From positions 65,139,561 to 65,203,560 of the forward strand of contig NC_088775.1 of NCBI RefSeq assembly GCF_954871325.1: a DNA stretch of 64,000 nt, written 5' to 3'. Each line of letters starts with the position of its first letter. The first letter of the stretch is position 1. A program made the position numbers and the translations under genes. The notes under the pieces were generated by a model. It saw only the letters and a program-made list of their open reading frames with translations, made no database searches and was not told the origin of the DNA. Of this stretch, positions 22,370 through 35,609 are shown one piece after another. The DNA comes from Gordionus sp. m RMFG-2023. Taxonomy: Eukaryota; Nematomorpha; Gordioida; Chordodea; Parachordodidae.

Positions 22370-25000
22370 TTAACTTTCACCTTTTCTGGCGGTAAGCCCC
22401 TTCAATATCTCTCTTAACTATATGTTATTCATGCTTTTCTAATTTATATTTCTTCATATTAGCTCTAACTTTATGGCCCCATTGAAGTTTTGGCCTTTAT
22501 CTTTTACGATTGCTCATTACTTCCAAACTCCTAACCTTATTTCTTATATATTTTATAGGTCTTCTCATTGTGTGCCCATACCACCTAGGTCAGTTCACCA
22601 TTATCTTAGTCTTAATAGGCACTACCTTTAAAATTCATAGTATTCTTGTACTTCGCACCTTAACCATTCTTTTTACCCCAGAAATCATCCTCAGCACATG
22701 TCCATAATTTGTAAACTTCTGTCGTATGATTCTTTGGTTGGCCATGTTTCCGAACTATATATGGTTGTACTATGAAACTGTAAATTTTTTCCTTCAATTT
22801 GTGTGGGATTCTTTTGACAAAGAGAACCCCAGATAAAGATCTCCACTTTAACCACCCTTGATTAATTTTATGTGCCGTTTGTTTGTATAGTGGAGCCCAA
22901 ATAGCTGAGAGCCGACCCTTGATGAACTCTTTTGGTTATTGTGAAGCCGGTGTACCAGTTGTGCTACTGACCATTGTTGTATGGCCCATATATATATTCT
23001 GTATTATTCTTTATTTTTCGGGAACCTTTTTGTGGCGTAGCGCCCACCAGATAGATTTCCTTGGGATTCTATCGAAGGCCTTTTCTAGATCGAGAAAGAC
23101 CATGTGTAGCTTTTTGTTCTTTTCCCTGTATTTTTCACTCATTTGCCTAATTGCGTGGATAGCATCAGTCGTTCATCTTAAAGGCATAAAGCCAAACTGA
23201 GTCTCTCCTATTTCGTGTGACTCTTAACCTTTTTCTATTATTTTTTCGTAAAGCTTAAGACAGTGTGAGATTAATTTTATGCCCCTGTAATTTTGACAAT
23301 TGTGTGAATCCCCTTTATTTTTGAAAATCGGAACTAGATAGCTCTGCCTCCATTTTTGAGGAATCTCTTCATTTCCCCAATATTTTATTGTACAGATTTG
23401 TGAGGAAATAAATTCCTTCATCTCCTAGTGCTTTAAGGCTTTCTATTGTAATATCATCAATCCCTAGCTTTGTTGTTTTTCATATATTTGAGGCATGTGA
23501 TTATTTCTTGTTCCGTTATTGATTGTATAAGGTTGGTTTTGACATGGGGAGTGTTCATTTAGATGTAATATGTAGGGACTGAAGTTGAGAAGCTTCTAAA
23601 AAAATTCTTTCCATCTATTCATTATTTCTTTTTCCTTTATTATCAATTTCCCATCTTTATTTTTGATAACTTTCAAAGCTCTGTTTATATCCCTAGAATC
23701 TTTTCCTGCTGTTTGGCTAATCTGTATACTTTATTTTGCCCCTCTTTAGTATGTAGTTTTGGACTTTTTGTATTTTGTCTTGTCATCTGGGTATTTGGAT
23801 TTGTACCATATTTTATATAACTTTATTTTCCTGTATAGTGGCTTGTACCTCTTCATTACACCACCATAGTTCTTTGTGTTATTTGTTACGTCCCCTTGTC
23901 AAGCCTAGTGTAGATTTGACAGTATCTATTAATCTAGATGAAAGGTTTGTCCACATTTTTTCACTGACTTGTGAAAATCTATTGTTTCAAAGTTTGCATT
24001 AATTGCAAAGGCATCTGTCATTGATTTTAATCTACGCCATTTGATGCTTGGTTCAAGTTTTATCTTGTTTTGAGTGGATTTATTTGTGAGGTGTAAATCC
24101 ATGACTAGTAACTTATTTGAGCAGCAATATCTTCTCCTGGGATAGCTATGTAGTCTATTACATCTTTTAATCTTCTGCAAGAGATTAGCAAGTAATCTAT
24201 CTGGTGTACCTATGTTATTAAATGACTGTCCTCTTTCTTATAGTAGGTGTTGGTTAAGGCATGGTCGAAGGCTTGCGCAAATTTCAGTACATGCTCTCCT
24301 TCACTATTTCTTTCTCAATTTCAAAAACCACCACGATGCCTTCTGTAGCTTCTCTTGCTTCCCACATTCGCATTTAAGTCTTCACCTATTATGACTTGGT
24401 CATCCTTAGGGATTTCCATTACAGCTTCATCAAGTTTAGCTCTAAATACAACTTTCTCTTCTTATTTGCAAAAGAACATATACTGAAAGAATGTGTAGTA
24501 TTGATTGACCAATGCAGAGTTTTTTTTCATTAGTCTATCAGAGATCCTGTTAACTTCTGCCACTAAGGAGGTTAGATCTTGACTGGGAATGATGACACCG
24601 TTCCTATTACTAACAATTAACAATTCCATTATAGTACATTTTATACCCATCTCAAAAAATTAGTCTTGTACCTTTTCATTTCTTCTCTTGTATGCATGCT
24701 ATATCAACTTTTCTCTTGTTCAACATGGATGCCAATGCTCTCGTCTTACCTTTAAGTGTATCAATATTCAAGCTTGCTAACCTTGTTTTCTTCGCTTTGA
24801 CTCTATTTTACTTTTCACAGGATGGGACCCTGCTCGTCGCTTGGAGGGAACGCCCTAGCTTTCATATTTATATTTTTGTTTATATCTTTCACTTGGTTTA
24901 TTGGACGTATCCTAGCACCCTGCTGTCCAACCCTGTCGGTGACCGAAGTGTCATTTCTAAGCTCAGAAATTCATCTTATCATATGTCTTTACACATCAGT
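22370..25000 (-). mobile_element. RTE-like LINE remnant
   Basis: Read on the minus strand: KGKTRALASMLNKRKVDIAC at about 24770-24690 (endonuclease start), VEVNRISDRLMKKNSALV (24570-24490), KWRRLKSMTDAF (about 24050), then RT: WGNEEIPQKWRQSYLVPIFK, NYRGIKLISHCLKLYEKIIE (23421-23224), MVFLDLEKAFDRIPRKS (about 23095), and a tail GNRKRQRPKLQWGHKVRANM (about 22500-22430). The layout and motifs match RTE/BovB-type LINEs of animals. Many stops and frameshifts break it; no domain is intact. The plus-strand open frames in this interval are antisense shadows. Confidence 0.85.
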
Positions 25001-25011
25001 CATCGAAGTAA

Positions 25012-25110
25012 AAGCTGAAAATTTTTCTTATCAGGATTGAACCTGGTACCTTCGGCTTCCAAGCATACATCATAACCCACTAAGCCACCAGATATAAATC
25101 ACTGTGAGTC
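25012..25110 (-). repeat. tRNA-derived (SINE-like) sequence
   Basis: The minus strand reads TGGCTTAGTGGGTTATGATG, then GGAAGCCGAAGGTACCAGGT and TTCAATCCTG. TGGCTTAGTGGG fits the A box and GGTTCAATCC the B box of a pol III promoter, at normal tRNA spacing. The T-stem and acceptor do not pair well, so it is not a working tRNA. It lies between two LINE remnants and could be a SINE or a tRNA-like 5' end attached to the LINE at 22370-25000. Confidence 0.55.
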
Positions 25111-25757
25111 GAAGTGAATTGTAAAGGTGTATTTGAAGTTGGATCTGGAGTTAAGGATAGATGATGTGAAGTTAAAGAGGAATGTTGTCAATATGTATTT
25201 TAAGATAAGATTTCCTCTATCTTCTCCGTTTGATGGCGATTTCCAAGTTTACCCAGGTAGGCCACTTTTCCCTTTGATTTTTTTTTCCATTTTTGACGGT
25301 CCTGAGCATCAATATTTCTAAGATTCATTTTTCTTATATCCACCGCTATCATATTTATCAACATGATCTTAGGCCCTCCTCTAGGTCTTGATCCTTCTAT
25401 TTCCATCAAGGTGCATCTCTTTACAGAGTCATCTTTTGTCTTGAGTTCCGCATGCTAAAACCATCTAAGTCTTTTTCGCATTACCACTCCAATCATTTTA
25501 TACCCAATCTTGCTCGCAATTCCTTGTTAGTTTTTCTCTATCACAGAGATACCCCACAAACCCATCTAATCATCTTCATCTCTGTTTTTTCTAATTTAGC
25601 TTCATGGGTCGCCTTCATTGCCCATGTTTTGCAGCCATTAAGTAAGCAAATCCTCACAGAGCTTACCTAAACTTACTTTCCCATTTAACTTCAAAGAGAC
25701 TTTTTTATTTGTTAGAATAGACGACATCTCTCTGAACTTCTCCCATGCTTGTCTAAA

Positions 25758-26098
25758 TGTTGGAATGAGAAATCTAAATAAAAAAGATAATACAATAATT
25801 AATGATATGAAATTTACAATAACATAATTTGTTTCTTTATTAATCTCTATTAATTTTAAAATAATAAATTATAAAGTAAAATATATTCAATTAACATTAT
25901 AAAAGATTATAAAAATTAAAAATAAAAACTAAAAAAATCAACAAAAGTAACCAAAATAAAAGTTAAATTATATCCATAAAATTTTAAATATATATCTTTC
26001 CTTCATTTACATAGTCTATAATAATATCGTAATAATTTGAGTAATACATTTTTTATAAAGGTATTTATTTGAATGGTATTCATTTGCCTAATACAACA
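25758..26098 (-). repeat. LTR (left copy) of copia-like element
   Basis: AT-rich direct repeat sharing TTATTAATCTCTATTAATTT, ATAATAATATCGTAATAATT and TAAAGGTATTTATTTGAAT with the right copy at 28767-29083. It is the 3' LTR in the element's own orientation. Confidence 0.8.
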
Positions 26099-27589
26099 CC
26101 ATTCCACTTAGATTAGACCCACCATTCTACAAACGATCAACTTTCTTTCAATTTTGACTTTACTCTTGTATCTCCACCAAATCTATTTTTCTTTATCTTT
26201 AATGTCTTCCAAGTTCAACGAGGTTGTCCCTTGTCTAATATTCTTAGCTTCTAACCACTATTGTATCCGATTACAGTTTTATTTCCTTTATAAAGTTTAT
26301 TTCTTTTAATAACAGTTTGAAATTCTTGAATCCTATAAGAGCTTGACATTCTTGAATCCTATATTCTGTAGTTGTCAACCCACGGTAAGATTAGCTATTT
26401 ATCGCTGTAAGTTAACCAGCCAGATTAACGATTGCTTTTCAACGATTCACGATTGCTAGTCAACGATTATCGATTGATACTAGTCTTCCTTTACAACTTT
26501 GTTTCTTCTAAAGACCGTCTTAAATTCTTTTGATGAATTATCATAGTCTTTGCTTTTTCCTAACGTTCTCTTGTAATTAATAGCCCATTCCCGCTTAATT
26601 AACTAACTGTTAATTGATTACGATTTCTTTCAAACGATTATCTATGAATACTAGTCTCTTTTTCAACTTTAGTTTCTTCTATTTCCCATTTAAATTTTTT
26701 GACAATTTATCCTAGCTAGTAGCTTGTTTCTAAGATTCTCTTGTAATTAATGTTTACCTCTTTATCTCGGTAAACGATTGACGATAATTGGTCTGCGATT
26801 AACGATTATTTTACGAGTTCTTGTTTCTATGATCGTCGACTTCCGTATCTTACACTAATGTTTCGGTAAACATTTGGCGATCATTGGTCAGCGATTAACG
26901 ATTGCAGAATCAACGCGGCCATTTGTTCTATCTAGTCGCTTGTTTCCAACGTTCTCTTGTAATTGATTGGTCCTTTACATCTATTTCTTGTAACCGTATA
27001 TCTATTAGACTTACAGGTCTTCTTCGACAGTTTGCATTTGTCAATATATCGACCTTGTCTTATCTTTATCTTTCCTTGATCTTTATCTTAAGGTCTCATG
27101 TAATCGCATCTAATCTATTTCTACCTAAAATAATCTATTTACCTCTTTATAACTTCTGAAATATTTTATCATATTTTCTTTCATTCATTCTTAAATTGAA
27201 ATACATAGTCCAATATACCCCTAATATATAATTATGTCAATCGTCTTTATGTATAAGGATCAAATTGCTTAACTTCTCTCTTAAATCCTGAAATATTTGC
27301 TCACTTTTTTTTTCTAAATTAAATCTTAAAATTATAATACATAGTCAAGATATACAAAATAAAAATTATGTCAAATTCTACCACCCCTTTACCCTCAATG
27401 AAGCCTAGACCCATATTTTTATTGAACCATTTGCATGTAGTCGTTTTTTAGCTATCTTTATCATCCTCTTTTGTCAACCATATCTAAAGATGAATTTAAA
27501 TCTAAAATTTTCTTGATTATCTTTAATCGAATCTTAATTCTAAATTTACATACCAAAATATATAAACATTTTAAAAAAATAATTGCGCT

Positions 27590-27860
27590 TTTATTTCCTT
27601 ATATTTTATGCACTTTTGGACTCTCAAGTTTTTAACACCAAATGTCCTTTACACAGATCACATCCGTTGTTATAAAAAGCTATTGAAATATATATCTCTC
27701 TTTTCCCACATACGTTGTTGAAAAACCAATGAAATCTAATTATTAAAGTTTTCGCACCCCACGTTGTTGAACAACCACTGAACTTTATTATGGTTTTCAC
27801 ACCCATGTTTCTGAGCAACCAATGAAATCTAATTATTATAGTTTTTATTTCTAACAAATG
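27590..27860. repeat. ~55-60-bp degenerate tandem repeat inside copia-like element
   Basis: Three consecutive modules share GTTGTTGAA-CAACCA-TGAAATCTAATTATTA-AGTTTTC-CACCC. A homologous block occurs at 57760-57990 in the second element, so the tandem structure is a family feature and not a local accident. Confidence 0.65.
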
Positions 27861-28766
27861 TTTTTCTTTCTGCTATTATTAGATTGCTTGATCTCGAATC
27901 TTATTAATGATAAAAATAAAACTCCGATCTCTAATTGAGCTCGATTGCGGATGAATTTTCTAATGATGAAAGCCGTTTTTCTTTATGAAGATTTTGGTTA
28001 ATTAACAACTTAATATTTTACTAAATAAAGATCCTTAAATAAAAGTTAAAAGTAAATCTTTAATAAGAATTTAATTACAACATCAACATATTATCTAGCA
28101 AATATTCGTCTTAGTCTCTAATCTTGTTCTTTGAATTTTTTTAAATTATCGTATCTTTAAGCAACTATTTGTATTCGAGTTTTTAATTTTAATCTTAGCA
28201 TTTTTTCAATTATATTATATTTTTACAAATAAATTTATTTAATCTTCTCAATTTATGTTTCTTTTCTTTTTCTTTATCATATTTATCTCCAGTGATCAAT
28301 TATAATATTCTAAAATCTAAATAATCGTCTCAGTTAACTTTTGTTAGATTCAATTGGTTTCTAGTTTACCAGTAACTTCTAAATATAAAATTCTAAATTA
28401 TCACCTTTAAATAACTATTACATAAACTTCTTTATATTTAATCTAGTATGAATGATACTTGAGATTAACTGAGCTATAGTAAAATAATTCCTTTCTTTAA
28501 CATACGTCTTTTAAGTTTGATTTAAATAACTCTAAATATCTTTCTTATCTAAAGTAGATCTAATTTTAAACGATAAATTTTCTTCTTTTTTTAAAAAAAT
28601 ATGTCCTTTAAATTTTAATTACATTTCTCTAAATATTTTTCTTGCCATTTTATTTTTGGAATTTTGGAATTAGAATGCATTTTGACAACACTCCTTGTCC
28701 CCATGTAACCATTGCCTGGCATTAGACAGAAATTTCTTAAATTACACATCCTCTCTTTGACACCAA

Positions 28767-29083
28767 TGTTGGAATGGGAAATCTAAATAAAAAGATAATA
28801 CAATAATTAATAATAGGAAATTTAAAACAATAGCATAATTTCTGGATTCTTTATTAATCTCTATTAATTATAAAATAATAAATTATAAAGTAAAATATAT
28901 TAAAATTAAAAATAAAAATTATCAACAAAAGTAACAAAAATAAAAGTTAAATTATATCCACAAAATCTCAATTATACATCTTTTCTTCATTTACATAATT
29001 TATAATAATATCGTAATAATTTGAATAATAAATTTTTTTATAAAGGTATTTATTTGAATAGTATTCATTTCCATATTACAACA
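28767..29083 (-). repeat. LTR (right copy) of copia-like element
   Basis: The partner of 25758-26098 and the 5' LTR in the element's orientation. It is followed on its inner side by the primer-binding-site-like TTGGTGTCAAAG (minus strand). Confidence 0.8.
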
Positions 29084-30800
29084 TAATCCTTGCAACAGCA
29101 GAATCTACACAACCATTTGCGTTGAGCATATCACCCAAATAACAAATCTTATCCACTTTTCCCAGGGCCCATTACAATATCCAAACCACCATTTTCTAGG
29201 TTATCAGTATTATGTACCCCTTTTATGCACGTTCTAAAAGGACATTCTTGCTAACATAAAATTTCCCTTTTCCCGCTACAACTATTATGCACCTATTTCT
29301 GGCATCTGATACATTGGATTAAATTTCTAGCAACTCCTTTCCCACATACATCACATGGGAAGTTGCCGAATTCCATCATCTTCAGATTATTCCCATCAAT
29401 CATCATCTTTGTCTTTGCTACATTCATTTACAAGCCCTTTGCTTCCATACCCATCCTCCATCTACTAATTTTATCCCTCAATTCTCCCTCAATTCTCCCT
29501 CACCTTTTGCCATTAATACAAGGTCATCTGCATATAACAGCTCCCAGCGCAGTCCTTCACGCATTTCTCTAGCCATCACATCCCTTACTAAGATAAATAA
29601 TAATGGACTCAGCACTGATCTTTGATGAAGTCATACCTTCACTTCAAAGCTTTTACCATCTCCATCATCTGTCCGTACAGCGGTTTGTGCTACCACATGC
29701 ATTGTCATCACTACCATAAACAGTTATTTTTCTGCACTCGATTTTCTCAAGGTCATCTAATAACCTTGCTCGCACCCTGTCAAATTCTCACTCCAAATCA
29801 ACAAACGCATAATACAGTTTCTTTTCCCTCACAAGATATTTCTCCTGTATTTGTTTTACCACGAATTGCATCTGTCGCCTTTCCCCGATGTAAAACCAAA
29901 TTGTATTTCATCAATTTTAATATGTTTCCTTTCCACTTCTCTAATACCCTCTCAAATACTTTCATTGCATGTTCCAAGTGTATAATAGCTCTGTAAGACC
30001 CGCAATCTAAAGTTTCCCCATGTATCCTGGAATAATTACACTTCTTTGCCAATCCTCGGGAATAGTCCTTTCTGTGACAATTTGATTGGCTAAATTCATT
30101 AACCATTCAATCCCTAAGCCATCACCTTTAAACATCTCTGATACCACTCTCGTTAAACCCGCGGCCTTCCCTTTTTTCATCCTTTTCACTGCTCTCTTAA
30201 TTTGGTCCTTGCTAAATTTACACCCTGGACCTTCTATATTATCCCATTCATTATTTTCGTTAAAAAGTCCTTCCATGTAAATCTTCCAGGTGTTCTTAAT
30301 ATCACTACTATCAATCACCATTTTTCCTTCCATATTTTCAAATATTTAACACTTACCACATCCTGCCTCTGCTATCTGCTATGCTATTTGGACCACATTT
30401 CCCATTCCTTCAGCGCATTTCATTTCTTTAGCAAACTCCTGCCTTTTTTCTTCTTGCGCAATCTCTATTAATTTCTTAGCATTTCTTTTCGTCATCGTGA
30501 TCATTATTTTCTTTACTATTATACAATTCTTTGAAGCACTTCCGTTTATCGTCAATAGCTTATCTTTGGGTTCCACCACCATGTCTCCTGATGTTTAGGC
30601 GGCCCTTTCGTCCATCCACATACTTCCTCATTTGTCTTCACCCAGGCTTACTTCATGGCTTCCCACTTGTCATTTACCCTAGATACTTGTGCCATCTCCG
30701 CCTCTCTTATCGCCAATGTCATATTGAATTGACAACATTTTCCTCCTTTAATTTCCAAACCTTCAGACTTAGCACAAACTTTTTTTTAGTGTCCTGGAGC

Positions 30801-31434
30801 CTTTAAAAATGAGATATCCTATAATTAATCGGTTCTGATCAATACATTCCTCTCCCAGTATCACTTATTTAAATAAAGCAAGTAAGTAAAATGGCCTCCA
30901 ATCCTTACAGATTTGGCTAGATCCTTACAAGAGACATTCATTGATCAGGATCTCCCAAGATTCGCAGTAAAATTTTTCATGGGTCCAAGTCCGGCCCGGT
31001 CCATATTTAATTTTTAAAAAAATTCCTAAGCCCATAATAAGTTTCAAAAAAATTTCCCAAGCCCATATCTTAAAATTTAATTTATTACATTTAATAAAAT
31101 TAAACAATGTTTAAACGTATTTAAGCAATCATTTTGTTTAGAGTACCTAGATTTATTATTATTAGAAGAAAATATTTGCGATATATTTGTAATTTTAAAT
31201 AAGCTAAATTTAAATAAAAAATTCCAAAAACTAACCCGGCTCAGGTTATAATAGTAGGCCAATGAAGATCTCTGGTAATCGGATCTAGATATAATTCTTT
31301 ATAATTTTTTTTAAATCTTAGATCAGATTAGAGCTCTATATGGGACATGTTTTGTTACCCGGCCCAACTCAAAAAAAAATAATTTATTTATCCGTTGAGT
31401 CCACTCCGAAAATTTTTTGAAGAAATTTAAGCAG
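30801..31434. other. Non-coding stretch with transposon-end-like repeats
   Basis: It includes GTCCGGCCCGGTCCATATTT followed by AAGCCCATAATAAG and AAGCCCATATC modules at about 30980-31075, and CCGGCCCAACTC near 31360. These resemble decayed hAT subterminal repeats like those at 13152-14928. After the LTR element, similar modules resume at 35615-35700 (GTCCGCTCAGGC, GCCCGAC), so the LTR element probably landed inside such a copy. Confidence 0.4.
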
Positions 31435-31439
31435 ATTTT

Positions 31440-31604
31440 ATAATATTTTATTTTAATAATCTAATATTTATTTCAATAATGTCTTTTTCTGTTTTTTATG
31501 ACCTTTTATATAAAATACATTTATTTATTTTTTAATACATTAATTTAATTGAATACAATATATCATTTTATCTTTTTATTATGCCTTGAAGGTATTCTAT
31601 TACA
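31440..31604 (-). repeat. LTR of Ty3/gypsy element (3' LTR)
   Basis: A 165-bp repeat that in element orientation begins TGTAATAGAATACC. It matches 35465-35609 almost base for base, apart from an extra stretch of about 20 bp near its outer end. Confidence 0.9.
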
Positions 31605-34600
31605 TCTATTCTCCCTTTTTTTTGGCTCTCTATTTGGAACGGTATAAATTGTTTTCTTATTCGTATTGGATAACGGCTACCTGTACTTTTGTTCTCTAAC
31701 ACGGTTTGATCAGTCGTGTCGATGTCACTCTTATCATTTATGATGGCATCTTTGGTTATTGAGTCTTGTATCGGATCAATATCTTTTGTCATCAAGGCTT
31801 GTATCGGCTCAATATCTTTTTCTATAGAGTTTTATATAGTCATTAATTCGAGGTGTTATTTGTATCGGTTATCTTTCTCTTCCTTCCTCTCTATTGTTAA
31901 TATCGGAATCATCGAACCTATGTTTTAACTATTAATATGTCTTCTCCATAACCTAATCTAGTCTCAGCTATAAACGTCATTGGACCTGTTCTTTTAACGA
32001 TGATACCTGGTATCCAAATATCTTTCTTAAAATCTTTTGCACATATTTTCTCATTTATATTAAAAAAACCTGGTAGCTGAGGTATGTATGGATGTGGATA
32101 AATTGGTTTTATTAATTGTAAAGGTCCTATGGGTTGAAATTTAAACATCATTTTGGTGATTGTTTAGTGGTTATTTGTGGCGTATTTCGATAATTAAATA
32201 AAAAATCTTGTATTTTATCATAATCATTATATTTTTTTTAAATTTTTTAAAAGTTTGTACTAGCCGCTCTGCTTATCCGTTGGTTCTAGGGTGGTACGGC
32301 GCACTATATACATTTCTAATTGATAATTGTTTGCAAAATAAACTGAATTCTCTACTTTGAAAGGGGGGGCCCATTATCCGTAACAATCGTATTGGGGTAA
32401 CCAAAAATAGCAAAAAGTCTTATCAATAATTTTCTTACTTCAGTAAAATTATTAGTCGATAGTTTTTGTATTTCAGGCCATTTACTAAAACTATCTATTA
32501 TTACTAGATATGTATCTCCGTTAATGGGTCCGACAAAATCTAAATGAATTCTTCCCCATGGTTTATTTGCGGAGGGCCATTTCCCTATGATTGTTTTATT
32601 TCCAGGATTATTTGTCTGACATAATTCACAATTCCTACCGTGTAATTCGATATCTTCGTTAAATTTGGCCACCAAACATTCTCTTGTGTCAATAATTTTG
32701 TTTTAGTATACCCCTGATGCCCCATATGTAAATAGAGAAAATATTTATTTGTAATTTTTTTGAAATTATGGTTCTTAAACCATAATATACATCCTGCTTC
32801 CGTGAGTTCATTTCGGCGCTGGAAAAACGGTTTTAGATTTTCCTCTATTATCTTCGGCCACCCAGTTGCAATGTAATGTGACACCTTTGATAATACCGGA
32901 TCATTTCTTGTGTGTGCTTTTATATCTAACGCTGAAATAAATTGTGGAGCATCGGATACTATTAAATTAATATCTAACTCTTCCCAAGTTGATGGTTCAC
33001 CGTCAATTGGGAACCGGGATAGCATATCCGCATTGCTATTTTTTTTCTTCCTTTCAGTTGCAATTCATAATCATAATTGGCTAGTAATAATGACCACCGT
33101 ACTAATCTTGAGGACATATCTGTTATTCTTTTATGTGGATTGAGTAAAGATATCAGTGGTTTATGATCTGTAATAATAATAAAATGTTTGCCAATTAAAT
33201 ATTGTTTAAATTTAATTAGTCCAAATATAATTGCTAAAGCTTCACGCTCTATCTGACTATAATTTCGTTCGGCTGCATTTAATGTTCGAGACGCGAGTCC
33301 AATTGGTTTTTCTTCGTTGTGAATTATATGAGATATAACGGATCCTATTCCTTGTTGCGATGCATCCGCAGCTAGAATTATCGGTTTTCCCGGATTATAA
33401 TGTATTAAAATTGGTGTTTCTGATATTAATTTTTTAAAATTATTAATTACTATTGTTTCATTATTCGTCCATCCATGGCATGTTTTTTCGTAACAATCGA
33501 TGTAATGGTGGGGTCATCGTTGAACAGTTCTTTATAAATTTTTGATAATAGTTAATTATACCGATAAAAGCTTGTAATTCTTTAACGTTTTTCGGTAACG
33601 GTGCGTCTAAAATTGCATTGACGTTTTTATTTGTTATTGCGATTCCCTCTTCGCTAATGGTATGACCTAAGAATTCAATCTTTTCTTTAAAAAAATTACA
33701 TTTTTTTAAATTTAATTTCATGCCGTTTGTTTCTAACGTCTTTAGCACATTTATCAAATTTTTTTTATGATTCTCAATTGAATCCCCAGTAATTATTATA
33801 TCGTCCAAATATACCGCTACCCCGTATAATTCTTTTAATAAAGAATCCATTGCTTGTTGGAAAATGGCTGGCGCTGAGGCTACCCCGAACGGAAGTCGTG
33901 TGAAGCGATACAATCCACTCGGCGTGTTGATCACTAACAGCTTTTTTGCCTCGTCATCTAGCTCTATTTGAAAATATGCTTCGGATAAATCTAATACGGT
34001 ATATTTGGATCCATTACCTAGTGTGGCTAATAATTCTTTAATTCTGGGTAAAGGATACATATCAATCAATATATTAGCATTAACCGTTTGTCTGAAATCA
34101 CCACAGATTCGTAAGGATCTATCTTTTTTCAGTATCGGCACAATCGGAGAAGCGATATTCGAGTATTTTAGCCTTTCTATAACTCCTATGGATTCCAGTC
34201 GTTGCAATTCAGTTTCTAGTTTTTCCTTCCACGCAAATGGAATCGGTCTGCTTTTAAGACATTGAAAGTTGGGGTTGGGTTTTACCGATAGCTTTGCTTT
34301 AAACTTTTTCAGTAAACCTAACTTCTTAGTAAATAATTATAAATTTATGTTCAATTTTATCCTCCCAAACCTCATTAACTGTATTAAATTTATTTATTTT
34401 TATTAACTTTAATTGGTTTATTAAATTTCTACCTATCAAATATACCATTGTTTACAATTATAAAGGCATGATATATAATTTTATTCGTATAATTAACGGG
34501 TAATATACATTTACCTTGAATCTCGATTAATACATTATTATAAGATGTTAAAATGGTATCCGTTTTTGTTACTGATCTTTTTAAACGGTCAACGTCTTTT

Positions 34601-35464
34601 ATATTTAAAATGGAGACTGCTGATCCTGTGTCAATTAAAAAGTTAATATAAATTTTATATATCAATAATTTCACCTCAAATCTTGCTCGCGACTCCTCTG
34701 AAGAATCCCAATCCTCAATTTTTTCTCGCTCCTTTTCTGGAATATCTATCGTTCGAATATATTCTTTCTTAACGTGCTTCCTTTTACATACTTTCTGTAA
34801 ATGTCCTTATCCCACAATTATGACAGATGGTATTTAGATTAGGGCACTGCGATTTTATGTGATTTTCTAATCAAACTGGTTTATACTTATTATACTGTTA
34901 CCTTGTTAATGTTGATATTTTATTTATCTCCTTTCCTGCAGATAATTTTTCATAAGAAATCATTTCTGCTGTCTCCATTGAAGTAGCGATTTGTACAGCC
35001 TTTTCCCATGTCAAGTCCGGCGTGTTGATTAATTTCATTAATATTTTTTCATTAGTAATTCCCTACACTAATTTATCCCGTAATACTGTATTATACATCT
35101 CTTTGAATTCACACGTCTTTGCTTTTATCTTTAATTTATTTATATATTCTGTAATTTTTTCTCCTCTTCCTTGTTCCGTTTAAAAAAAAATAATATCTCT
35201 CCAGCATATAATTCGTTTTCTTCGCATAAGAATTTTTTAATAGTATAATTATATCATAATATGATATTTCCTCTAATGTCTTTGGCAAACACAACGTAAA
35301 TAATTTTGAATAAACCTCAAGTCCAATATTTGCTAATAAAAATGACATTTGGTCTTCTATTTTGGCGATTTTAAAAATGAATTCCATCTTTGATAAATAA
35401 ACTTCCATCTCACACTCCTTTATATTAAATTTCTCCATTTGAAACTGCGCCATGTCGTAATTAT

Positions 35465-35609
35465 ATAATATTTTATTTCAATAATGTCTTTATCTGTTTT
35501 TTATGTCCTTTTATATAAAATACATTTATTTATTTTTTAATACATTAATTTAATTGAATACAATATATCCTTTTATCTTTTTATTATGCCCTAAAGGTAT
35601 TCTATTACA
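35465..35609 (-). repeat. LTR of Ty3/gypsy element (5' LTR)
   Basis: A 145-bp repeat, the partner of 31440-31604. The gag start (MAQFQMEKFN) lies only about a dozen bases inside it, so the leader is very short. Confidence 0.9.

Larger units (their letters stand above)
25758..29083 (-). mobile_element. Non-autonomous Ty1/copia-like LTR element (fossil)
   Basis: Two direct terminal repeats (25758-26098 and 28767-29083) begin TGTTGG and end ACAACA on the plus strand. Read on the minus strand, the sequence next to the right LTR is TTGGTGTCAAAGAGAGG, resembling a copia-type primer binding site. Next to the left LTR lies the purine-rich AAGTGGAATGGTG, a likely polypurine tract. The interior of about 2.7 kb has no recognisable gag or pol and holds degenerate short repeats. 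A related copy lies at 56091-59157. The flanks (TTTA/ATTA, minus sense) may be a decayed target duplication. By eye the LTRs differ at perhaps a tenth of positions, so the insertion is not recent. Confidence 0.8.
25190..30800 (-). mobile_element. RTE-like LINE remnant, split by an LTR element
   Basis: The right part (29084-30800) carries, on the minus strand, AEMAQVSRVNDKWEAMK (about 30700-30650), QIKRAVKRMKKGKAAGLTRV, ERTIPEDWQRSVIIPGYMGK, SYRAIIHLEHAMKVFERVLE and ELLYADDL-type RT sequence near 29530. The left part (25757-25190) carries the C-terminus: RQAWEKFREMSSILTNKKV, GCKTWAMKATHEAKLEKTEM, MIRWVCGVSL, SRPRGGPKIMLINMI. The C-terminal reading ...DSAVARI / RQAWEKFRE continues across the LTR element at 25758-29083, showing one interrupted copy. 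Several frameshifts and stops are present. Confidence 0.87.
31440..35609 (-). mobile_element. Ty3/gypsy LTR retrotransposon (fossil)
   Basis: A 4.2-kb minus-strand element with short LTRs at both ends and a 5-bp duplication ATTTT (31435-31439 and 35610-35614). Parts in order from the right: gag (about 35450-34800, with a CHNCG zinc knuckle near 34810), aspartic protease (LIDTGSAVSILN, about 34640), RT (LDLSEAYFQIELDDE, PFGVASAPAIFQQAMD, VYLDDIIITG; about 34210-33650), RNase H (to about 33050), integrase with zinc-binding and core regions (about 33025-32350), and a GPY-like C-terminus (about 32150-31900) followed by a basic RYPIRIRKQF tail. A polypurine tract AAAAAAAAGGGAGAATAGA adjoins the left LTR. 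It is broken at roughly half a dozen or more points. LTR similarity near 96% by eye suggests a moderately young insertion. Confidence 0.92.

Noticed and set aside
22510-25670. Many plus-strand frames rich in Cys/Leu/Phe that look like membrane proteins
   Set aside because: They are antisense to RTE-like LINE sequences whose motifs read clearly on the minus strand.
29363-30806. Plus-strand hydrophobic frames
   Set aside because: Antisense shadows of the LINE RT on the minus strand.
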